A DNA stretch of 5,301 bases from CAZDGB01 sp964504645 (GTDB lineage Bacteria; Planctomycetota; Planctomycetia; Planctomycetales; Planctomycetaceae): positions 1 through 5,301 of the forward strand of contig CAZDGB010000396.1 in the NCBI GenBank assembly GCA_964504645.1, in the 5' to 3' direction. Under the pieces are notes generated by a model. It did no database searches. It was not told the DNA's origin and was given only the letters and a program-made list of their open reading frames with translations. A program made the position numbers and the translations under genes. Of the stretch, positions 1-5,301 are shown in pieces. Within the stretch, counting starts at the first letter, position 1, and every line of letters starts with the position of its first letter.

Positions 1-269
1 CGCAAGGCACGGCCCGCTGGGGCCGCCAGCACTGGAGCTACTGCTTCCCGGCGCTGTTCGCCGGGGCCGGAGTTCGCGGCGGCATGGTTTACGGCAAGTC
101 GGACAAAGACGCCGGCTTCCCGATCGAAAGCCCCGTCTCGCCGCAGGACTTTGTCTGCACGATTTACGACGCCATGGGCATCGACCCGCACGGCTTCATC
201 CAGGACAACCAGGGCCGCCCGGTGCCGATCATGGACAGTGGCAACGTGCTGACGCAGTTGTACGGCTAA
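1..269 (+). CDS. DUF1501 family protein, C-terminal end (5' truncated by window edge)
   Basis: This is the last 88 residues of a protein that begins before the window; the frame starts at base 3 and ends with TAA at 267-269. It contains GRQHWSYCFP, then an AGAGVRGG stretch, YGKSDKDA, a TIYDAMGIDP segment and the ending GRPVP...LTQLYG. These match the C-terminus of DUF1501 proteins, a secreted family in the alkaline phosphatase/sulfatase fold group whose enzymatic role is not firmly established. From the HWSYCFP motif to the end it agrees with the complete DUF1501 protein at 1725-3182 at about 51 of 79 positions without gaps, so the two are paralogues. One difference is GRQHW here against GRDHW in the complete copy; the Asp is in a motif expected to be near the active site, so this copy may differ in activity. 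An internal ATG at 84 is not the real start, because homology continues upstream of it to the window edge. Confidence 0.9.
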   Translation, partial: QGTARWGRQHWSYCFPALFAGAGVRGGMVYGKSDKDAGFPIESPVSPQDFVCTIYDAMGIDPHGFIQDNQGRPVPIMDSGNVLTQLYG

Positions 270-325
270 TGTAGAGCACTTGCTCCGCAAGTGCCTTCTT
301 GCACTCGTGGAGCGAGTGCTCTACA
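270..325. repeat. Two-unit inverted REP-like palindromic element
   Basis: The whole gap between the DUF1501 stop and the next gene is a palindrome. Left arm 270-294 and right arm 301-325 are 25 bases each, separated by CTTCTT. They match as inverted copies at 22 of 25 positions. Each arm is also a hairpin by itself: GCACTTG/CAAGTGC with loop CTCCG on the left (276-294) and GCACTCG/CGAGTGC with loop TGGAG on the right (301-319), both with perfect 7-bp stems. Two of the three differences between the arms form a compensated base pair in the small hairpins; the third is in the loop. The element could fold as one long hairpin or as two hairpins closed by the outer TGTAGA/TCTACA stem. The architecture resembles REP/BIME elements. 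It may attenuate or stabilise mRNA between the flanking genes, but no T-tract typical of an intrinsic terminator follows (only TTTT at 326-329). Confidence 0.75.
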
Positions 326-331
326 TTTTGC

Positions 332-337
332 GGAGGA
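332..337 (+). promoter_or_regulatory. Shine-Dalgarno site for the FG-GAP gene
   Basis: GGAGGA lies 4 bases before the ATG at 342 and is the strongest ribosome-binding match in this gap. It decides the start: the longer in-frame possibility begins at a GTG at 291, which lies inside the palindromic repeat, has no such site and would place 17 residues ahead of a good signal peptide. Confidence 0.7.
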
Positions 338-341
338 CGTC

Positions 342-1652
342 ATGCCATTCTGTCGCAGCGTCGCTCTGTTGATGCTGATCGCGGCATTCACCCGCGCCGC
401 CGACAAACTTCCCAAGCCCGGCGATAGCACCTGGTATGGCGGCGGCCCGTATCGTGTCGCGGCGGCCGACTTCACCGGCGACGGCGTTCTCGACCTCGCC
501 CTCGTCTACAACCGGATCGGCCTGTTGACGATTCAACAGGGCGACGGACGCGGCAGCTTCACCCATCTGGCGCACGTCGCGTTCGATCTGCCGAAACCGT
601 CGATGATCGCCGGTATCTACAACGTCGCGGTGGGGGACGTGGACGGCGACGGCAAGATCGATGTCGCCTGCACGCCGCTCGGAATTCCCCCCAGCGAATG
701 GAAAGACCGCGACGACATCCCCGACGAAGAGTGGCGGCAGGCGAACCGCGGCAACGCCGTCGTCGTACGCAACCTGGGCGACGGAAAATTCGAGACGATC
801 GGCGAATATCCCACGCCGAGCCTGGCCACGGGCGTCAATCTGTCCGATCTGGATCGCGACGGCAAACTCGATCTGCTCTACGCAGCCCGCGGCTCCGGCT
901 ACAAGGGCGATTTGAAGCTCGGCATTCTCTTTCTGCGAAAAGGGAACGGCGACGGGACGTTCGGTGAGCCGCAGGAATACGAGGCCGGGCCGTCGGCGTA
1001 TTACGTCGAGACCGGCGACTTCAACGAAGACGGGTTTCTTGATATCGCCGTGCCGAACGAGCATGGCGATACGGTCCAGGTGTGGATCAGTCCGGGGAAA
1101 GACGTCTTCGCGAACTCGCACGCGTTGAAACGGACGACATTCAAAGCGACGCCGGTGCCTGGGCGGAGATCGCATGCGGTGAACGACGTCAAAGCGGGCG
1201 ACGTCAACGGCGACGGGCATCTCGACCTCGTCACGGCGAATCTCGGCACCTCGACGATCTCGATCTTCCCCGGCAACGGCGACGGCACGTTCCAAAACGA
1301 CACGCTCCTCGAAGCCGGCCAGAACGGCGCGTTTCTCGGCCTGGGCGATCTCAACGAAGACGGCAAAAAAGATTTCGTCATCACCCACTGGACCGAGAAT
1401 TTTCTGTCGACATTCCTGAATCTCGGCGAGGGCAAGTTCGCCGACCGCATGGATGTCGAAACGGGCCTCGGCAGTTACGGGGTGACGCTCGCAGACCTGA
1501 ATGCCGACGGGCACCTCGACGCCGTCACCTGCAACTACCGCGACCGGACGATTTCGGTGCTGCTCGGAACGGGCGACGGCACGTTCCACCCGGCGCTAAC
1601 GACGAACAAGGGTTATTTGCGCTACCAGGGACAGTGGTATCCGGAAGAGTGA
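342..1652 (+). CDS. Secreted FG-GAP/VCBS-repeat beta-propeller protein
   Basis: The 436-residue product starts with a Sec-type signal peptide: Arg5, a hydrophobic stretch at about residues 7-16, and a likely cleavage after the AFTRAA region near residues 19-20. The mature part carries seven calcium-binding D-x-[D/N/T]-x-D-G-x-x-D loops starting at residues 43, 99, 169, 226, 287, 336 and 385, for example DVDGDGKID, DVNGDGHLD and DLNADGHLD. Between them are GNGDGTF-type turns (about residues 206, 311 and 406, with variants elsewhere). This is the FG-GAP/VCBS (integrin-alpha-like) pattern, and seven loops fit a complete seven-bladed propeller. Such proteins act outside the cytoplasm in adhesion or binding, but the ligand cannot be told from the sequence. 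There is no catalytic domain, C-terminal anchor or sorting domain. It lies between two DUF1501 paralogues, all in the same direction, which suggests a joint extracytoplasmic role. The ATG at 342 is preferred because of its ribosome-binding site and signal peptide. Confidence 0.9.
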   Translation: MPFCRSVALLMLIAAFTRAADKLPKPGDSTWYGGGPYRVAAADFTGDGVLDLALVYNRIGLLTIQQGDGRGSFTHLAHVAFDLPKPSMIAGIYNVAVGDVDGDGKIDVACTPLGIPPSEWKDRDDIPDEEWRQANRGNAVVVRNLGDGKFETIGEYPTPSLATGVNLSDLDRDGKLDLLYAARGSGYKGDLKLGILFLRKGNGDGTFGEPQEYEAGPSAYYVETGDFNEDGFLDIAVPNEHGDTVQVWISPGKDVFANSHALKRTTFKATPVPGRRSHAVNDVKAGDVNGDGHLDLVTANLGTSTISIFPGNGDGTFQNDTLLEAGQNGAFLGLGDLNEDGKKDFVITHWTENFLSTFLNLGEGKFADRMDVETGLGSYGVTLADLNADGHLDAVTCNYRDRTISVLLGTGDGTFHPALTTNKGYLRYQGQWYPEE

Positions 1653-1658
1653 TTTCAA

Positions 1659-1711
1659 CAAAGCCAGCCGTCGGCGACGGCGGGTCCCGGCGATGCCATC
1701 GCCGGGCTTTG
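1659..1711. repeat. Two-unit inverted REP-like element (second family)
   Basis: The 72-base gap before the second DUF1501 gene holds a structured element. An outer stem CAAAGCC (1659-1665) / GGCTTTG (1705-1711) encloses two hairpins: GCCGTC-GGC-GACGGC (1667-1681) and CCCGGCGAT-GCC-ATCGCCGGG (1686-1706), both with perfect stems. Read as two head-to-head 26-base units (1659-1684 and the reverse complement of 1686-1711), they agree at 19 of 26 positions. Six of the seven differences fall on three opposing stem pairs and keep Watson-Crick pairing. The sequence is unrelated to the element at 270-325 but has the same architecture. It could act as an attenuator or mRNA-stabilising structure; no T-tract follows the hairpin, only CTTTG. 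Confidence 0.75.
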
Positions 1712-1724
1712 CTTGGAGCAAGTC

Positions 1725-3182
1725 ATGCTTTCCATCTACGGCCGACCGCAACGCACCTGTCAGGGCTGGTCGCGGCGCGAAGTGTTGCAGGCGGGCGGAG
1801 CCGGTCTATTCGGCACGTCGCTGTCTCCGGTGCTGAACGCGGAGTCGTCGCCGGGCGGACGTGCGGGCCGGGCGAAGTCGGTGCTGTTCCTGTTTCTCTA
1901 CGGCGGGCCGAGCCAGCTCGAAACGTTCGACATGAAACCGGAGGCGTCGAGCAGCATCCGCGGGCCGTACCAGCCGATCGCCAGCCGCACGCCCGATCTC
2001 GCGATCTGCGAATACCTGCCGCAGCTCGCAGCGTGTTCCGACAAATACGCCGTGATTCGCACGGTCGGGCATCCGCAGAACGACCACAACGGCACGCACT
2101 ACATTCAAACCGGCCATCCGCTGCCGCCCGCCAATCGCGGCGCGGCGAACGTCGACGCAACGGACGTCGACTGGCCGGCGTTCGGTTCGGTGATCGAGTA
2201 CCTCGACCAGAAAGCCGCTGGCGGCCAGCCGCGGTCGATGCCGAGCTATGTGTATCTTCCCAAGCGGCTCGGCCATTTCGCGGGGTACGACATCAACGGC
2301 CAGTACGCCGGCTGGCTCGGCCCGGCGTACAATGGCATCGCGACGAATATCCAGAAGCGTGCAGCCGACGACAATCCATACTTCCGCGACTGCACCGACG
2401 AGGAACTCGATTTCCGCATCCAGGGCCTCGAACCGCAGCCGCAATTGCAACTTGACCGCTTCGCCCGCCGCGAATCGCTGCGGCAGCAATTCGATCTGGA
2501 ACGCCGGCGCTTGGAAGCCTCGGCGTCGGTGCGCGGCTACGATTCATCCCGCGATCAGGCGTTGTCGTTGTTGACGTCGGCGGAGATCGCCGAGGCGTTC
2601 GATCTGCGCCGCGAGCCGGACCAGCTGCGCGATCAGTACGGCCGCAATCTGTTCGGGCAATCGGTGCTGCTCGGCCGACGTCTGATCGAAGCCGGGGCGC
2701 GGTTCGTCACGGTGGCATGGGATCTCGCCGTGCGCGGCGACGTGATGGGCAGTTGGGACATGCACGCCGGCCTGACGACGATGATGAAGCAGCATTTTTT
2801 GCCTGGATTGGACCTGTCGCTGACCGCGCTCTTGGCCGACTTGGAATCGCGGGGCTTGCTCGACGAGACGCTGGTGGTCGCCATCGGCGAGATGGGCCGC
2901 ACGCCGAAGTTCGAGAACCGCGGCGCGAGCGACGGCCGCGATCACTGGAGCTACTGCTTCCCCTGCATCCTCGCGGGTGGGGGCATTCGCGGCGGCATCG
3001 CCTACGGCAAGTCGGACAAGGACGCCGCCTGGCCCATCGAGAACGCCGTCACCTGCGAAGATTTGGCGTGCACGATTTACGAAGCGCTGGGCATCGACCC
3101 GCATCGCTTCATCCCGGACAAACTCGGCCGCCCGGTCCCGCTGATTGACGGCGGGCGGGCGCTGACGCAATTGTTCGGGTGA
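1725..3182 (+). CDS. DUF1501 family protein with Tat signal
   Basis: The product has 485 residues, normal for this family. Residues 16-30 read SRREVLQAGGAGLFG, a twin-arginine export signal (RR at 17-18), so the protein is predicted to be folded in the cytoplasm and exported, probably cleaved near residues 38-40. Family landmarks follow in order: LFLYGGPSQLETFD (residues 56-69), DHNGTHYIQTG (120-130), a GYDINGQYAGWLGPAYN segment near 187-203, WDMHAG (344-349), GEMGRTP (388-394) and GRDHW (404-408). These are DUF1501 motifs, and the conserved Asp, His and Gly-rich segments fit the alkaline phosphatase/sulfatase fold; substrate and reaction are unknown. In planctomycetes these genes often accompany cytochrome-like DUF1549/DUF1553 genes, but none are visible here. 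The ATG at 1725 has GGAG at 1715-1718, six bases upstream. A TTG at 1713 would add four residues and is less likely. It is a paralogue of the gene at 1-269. Confidence 0.93.
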   Translation: MLSIYGRPQRTCQGWSRREVLQAGGAGLFGTSLSPVLNAESSPGGRAGRAKSVLFLFLYGGPSQLETFDMKPEASSSIRGPYQPIASRTPDLAICEYLPQLAACSDKYAVIRTVGHPQNDHNGTHYIQTGHPLPPANRGAANVDATDVDWPAFGSVIEYLDQKAAGGQPRSMPSYVYLPKRLGHFAGYDINGQYAGWLGPAYNGIATNIQKRAADDNPYFRDCTDEELDFRIQGLEPQPQLQLDRFARRESLRQQFDLERRRLEASASVRGYDSSRDQALSLLTSAEIAEAFDLRREPDQLRDQYGRNLFGQSVLLGRRLIEAGARFVTVAWDLAVRGDVMGSWDMHAGLTTMMKQHFLPGLDLSLTALLADLESRGLLDETLVVAIGEMGRTPKFENRGASDGRDHWSYCFPCILAGGGIRGGIAYGKSDKDAAWPIENAVTCEDLACTIYEALGIDPHRFIPDKLGRPVPLIDGGRALTQLFG

Positions 3183-3186
3183 ATTC

Positions 3187-3212
3187 CAAAGCCCGGCGTT
3201 TGCAACGCCGGG
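3187..3212. repeat. REP-like hairpin between convergent genes (third copy of the 1659-1711 unit)
   Basis: CAAAG followed by CCCGGCGTT-TGC-AACGCCGGG gives a perfect 9-bp stem with a 3-base loop. It matches the reverse complement of 1686-1711 at 23 of 26 positions. Two of the three differences are a compensated stem pair (A-T there, T-A here) and the third is in the loop. It fills most of the 36-base gap between the convergent DUF1501 and nucleotidyltransferase genes, so it may terminate transcription from either side. On the minus strand the stem is followed by CTTTGGAATT, a weak T-run; on the plus strand no T-run follows. Termination is therefore possible but not shown. Confidence 0.65.
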
Positions 3213-3218
3213 ACCGCC

Positions 3219-3788
3219 TCATTCCGCATCCTTCAGCCGCGTGAGGATCGCCTCCCAGATATCGAGCACGCCGAGCTCCGTCGCCCACTTCGCCACGTCG
3301 TCCCGGTCGATCTCGTCGCCGCTGACTTGCAGCATGGCGGCGATGTCCCGCAGATGCTTGGGCGATTCCCCTTCGCGGTAGTAGAGCAGTTTGCCGAGGA
3401 TGACGTCCTCGGGGGCGGCAATCTGGACGTGCAGGTTCTCCGCGTAGTCCGTGCCGCGCCGGCGCGCCAACTGCTGCCGGTTCCACGGAGCGGTCTTCAC
3501 GATCATGAAGTCGATCATGTAACCCGACTTAACGTGGATCACGTTGAATTGCTTCCGTCGTTGGACCGCTTCGAGCGCTGCCGCCTCGCTGACGTAATAC
3601 TCGGGATCGAGAAACTGTGCGCAGAGCGGCGGAACATTTTCCGGCTTCAATTCAATCAGCAGGTCAAGATCGTTGGTGTAACGCGTTTCGCCGTAAACCA
3701 TGCTCGCCATCGAGCCGACGACGCAGTACGGAATCGACAAACGATCGAGAATTTCGCGGGCCGTCCGCAACAATTCAATCTGATCCAT
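3219..3788 (-). CDS. Pol-beta-superfamily nucleotidyltransferase (AbiEii/DUF6036-like), possible toxin
   Basis: The product has 189 residues. The core reads CVVGSMASMVYG (residues 22-33) followed by TNDLDLLIEL (38-47). This is the G-S...D-x-D signature of nucleotidyltransferases, with Asp40 and Asp42 as metal ligands and Asp93 (MIDFMIV) a good candidate for the third acidic residue. Further on, PEDVILGKLLYYREG (126-140) with Lys133 and a following LRDIAAML segment resemble the C-terminal part of AbiEii/DUF6036-type proteins. All expected catalytic residues are present, so an active enzyme that transfers a nucleotide to RNA or protein is plausible; the substrate is unknown. The ATG at 3788 has GGAGAA six bases upstream. 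The upstream small ORF on the same strand overlaps this start by 14 bases, implying translational coupling. Small helical protein plus nucleotidyltransferase is a toxin-antitoxin-like arrangement, but a non-toxic role such as antibiotic or RNA modification is not excluded. Confidence 0.85.
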   Translation of the reverse strand: MDQIELLRTAREILDRLSIPYCVVGSMASMVYGETRYTNDLDLLIELKPENVPPLCAQFLDPEYYVSEAAALEAVQRRKQFNVIHVKSGYMIDFMIVKTAPWNRQQLARRRGTDYAENLHVQIAAPEDVILGKLLYYREGESPKHLRDIAAMLQVSGDEIDRDDVAKWATELGVLDIWEAILTRLKDAE

Positions 3789-3993
3789 GCCGGATTCTCC
3801 GGACGACTTCCGCCGCGATCTCAGTGTCGTTCCAGGACGGATGAGCCTGCCGAATGGTGTGCGTCAAGATGGTGCGTGCGCAGCGATCGGCGTCGGCCAT
3901 CTGCCTCATTTTTTCGGCGGGCGTTTTGTCGCGGAGAATCCGCGCCACCGCCGGGTCCAGAATCTCGATACGGCTGGGATCAATCGGAGACAT
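3775..3993 (-). CDS. Small protein upstream of the nucleotidyltransferase, putative antitoxin
   Basis: The product has 72 residues from the ATG at 3993 and begins MSPIDPSRIEILDPAVAR. It is predicted to be mainly helical and highly charged, with a DPAVARILRDKTPAEKMRQM region (residues 13-32), an R-rich middle and the ending HPSWNDTEIAAEVVRRIRHG. Small proteins with the pattern DPxVARxLxxKTPAE...HPxW...I..EV.RRI are, from memory, common next to nucleotidyltransferase genes in planctomycetes and resemble the Rv0078B-related antitoxin group; I could not verify that. Its stop lies 14 bases inside the next gene, so the two are almost certainly cotranscribed, small gene first, as expected for an antitoxin. 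The start at 3993 is chosen because GGAAAG lies five bases upstream and the homologous-looking part begins there. In-frame ATGs at 4023 and 4077 give extensions that look non-coding and lack good ribosome-binding sites. Confidence 0.7.
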   Translation of the reverse strand: MSPIDPSRIEILDPAVARILRDKTPAEKMRQMADADRCARTILTHTIRQAHPSWNDTEIAAEVVRRIRHGSD

Positions 3994-4021
3994 CACGGCT
4001 TTCCGGAAGTTCGGTCGCTCC

Positions 4022-4027
4022 ATTATG
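4022..4027 (-). promoter_or_regulatory. Candidate -10 box for the small-protein/nucleotidyltransferase operon
   Basis: On the minus strand these bases read CATAAT, five of six matches to TATAAT. A start about seven bases downstream (near 4015) would leave a leader of about 22 bases before the ATG at 3993, which agrees with the start chosen for the small gene. No good -35 box is found 16-18 bases upstream (TGGCCG at a 17-base spacing is weak), so the call is tentative. Confidence 0.35.
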
Positions 4028-4042
4028 CCTGATGAATTCCGG

Positions 4043-4056
4043 CCCGGCCAGCCGGG
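4043..4056. repeat. Short GC-rich inverted repeat in the divergent intergenic region
   Basis: CCCGGC-CA-GCCGGG is a 14-base palindrome with a tight centre; a realistic hairpin would have five base pairs and a four-base loop. It lies upstream of both candidate promoters, between the divergent operon and pgk. It could be an operator-like site or a degenerate remnant of the CCCGGCG repeat family at 1686-1706. There is no direct evidence for either. Confidence 0.3.
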
Positions 4057-4070
4057 TTTCGGTGTCGACC

Positions 4071-4099
4071 TTGGCACATTTTCGCCGGACCTTTACCAT
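4071..4099 (+). promoter_or_regulatory. Candidate sigma70-type promoter for pgk
   Basis: TTGGCA (4071-4076, five of six matches to TTGACA) is followed after exactly 17 bases by TACCAT (4094-4099, four of six matches to TATAAT). Transcription would start near 4106, giving a leader of about 40 bases before the pgk ATG. Spacing and position are good, but the -10 match is moderate and planctomycete promoters are poorly defined. Upstream (3994-4070) lie only the minus-strand -10 candidate and a short palindrome. Confidence 0.45.
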
Positions 4100-4147
4100 G
4101 CGTACTGTTGTGTTTCATAGTCACCGCGAGAGGAAGTCTGTCGTCCC

Positions 4148-5131
<984 letters not shown>

Positions 5132-5301
5132 ATGCCGCCGTTCGATGTCGGGACGAAAGCCGTCGCCGAAGCGATCGTTTCCAGCCGCGCGACGAGCATC
5201 ATCGGCGGGGGCGACAGCGCCGCGGCGATTCAGGAATTCGGCCTGGCGGACAAGGTCACCCACGTCAGCACCGGCGGCGGCGCGAGTCTGGAGATGCTGG
5301 A
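5132..5301 (+). pseudogene. pgk: C-terminal part of pgk after the in-frame stop (runs off window)
   Basis: Directly after TAG, in the same frame, the sequence encodes MPPFDVGTKAVAEAI, then SIIGGGDSAAAIQEFG (the glycine-rich nucleotide-binding loop) and VTHVSTGGGASLEML up to the window edge. These are textbook PGK C-terminal motifs with no further stop or frameshift. The first codon after the stop is ATG, arranged TAGATG, so termination-reinitiation producing a separate C-terminal fragment is conceivable, but no ribosome-binding site precedes it apart from GGGGG at 5118-5123. The preserved coding quality argues that the stop is very recent or an error rather than the mark of an old pseudogene. 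Confidence 0.85.

Noticed and set aside
270..325. CRISPR repeat or tRNA-like cloverleaf
   Set aside because: There are only two inverted units with no regular spacers, and no tRNA consensus (no T-loop GTTCRA or anticodon arm). The fold is explained by inverted repeats.
321..1589. 422-residue open frame on the minus strand
   Set aside because: It lies entirely opposite the FG-GAP gene, whose seven Ca-binding motifs prove the plus-strand frame. The antisense frame has no recognisable motif and is a by-product of high GC content.
1082..2455. 457-residue open frame on the plus strand spanning two genes
   Set aside because: It crosses the end of the FG-GAP gene, the repeat and the DUF1501 gene in another frame, with an Arg-rich, low-complexity composition typical of out-of-frame GC-rich DNA.
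3187..3212. Classical intrinsic terminator
   Set aside because: The stem is strong, but no run of T residues follows on the plus strand and only a weak one on the minus strand; kept as a repeat with possible terminator activity.

Overview
The window reads as a stretch of high-GC chromosome from a planctomycete (Planctomycetota). The evidence is a DUF1501 protein with a twin-arginine signal, a second DUF1501 gene cut by the window edge, a secreted FG-GAP/VCBS propeller protein between them, and highly structured palindromic repeats in the gaps. DUF1501 families are strongly expanded in that phylum. The assignment is an inference from gene content; there is no rRNA or other marker here.

Layout: 1-269 is the 3' end of a DUF1501 gene (+). 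270-325 is a two-unit inverted palindromic repeat. 342-1652 encodes a secreted seven-motif FG-GAP/VCBS beta-propeller protein (+). 1659-1711 is a second two-unit inverted repeat of a different sequence family. 1725-3182 is a complete DUF1501 gene (+), paralogous to the one at the left edge. 3187-3212 is a third copy of the unit seen at 1659-1711. 3219-3788 (-) encodes a Pol-beta-type nucleotidyltransferase, overlapping by 14 bases the end of a small upstream ORF (3775-3993, -). Together they look like a two-gene toxin-antitoxin-like operon. 3994-4147 is a divergent intergenic region with candidate promoters both ways. 4148-5301 is pgk (phosphoglycerate kinase, +), interrupted by an in-frame TAG at 5129-5131 and running off the right edge.

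The first three genes probably form one envelope/secretion-related cluster: two Tat-type DUF1501 proteins (only one N-terminus is visible) and one propeller protein, all in the same direction. The nucleotidyltransferase pair is a separate convergent unit, and pgk is a housekeeping gene reading away from it.

The most notable observations are two. First, pgk has a clustered lesion exactly in the conserved WNGPMGVFE nucleotide-binding motif: G to V, F to I and E to stop within 21 bases. The reading frame and conserved protein sequence continue intact afterwards, and two of the three changes create a perfect 10-base palindrome. Second, two different REP-like repeat families sit in the gaps of the DUF1501 cluster. 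Almost every stem difference between units is compensated on the opposite arm, so the hairpins are preserved while the sequence changes. I see no clearly new multi-gene system; the TA-like pair and the repeats are the closest candidates.
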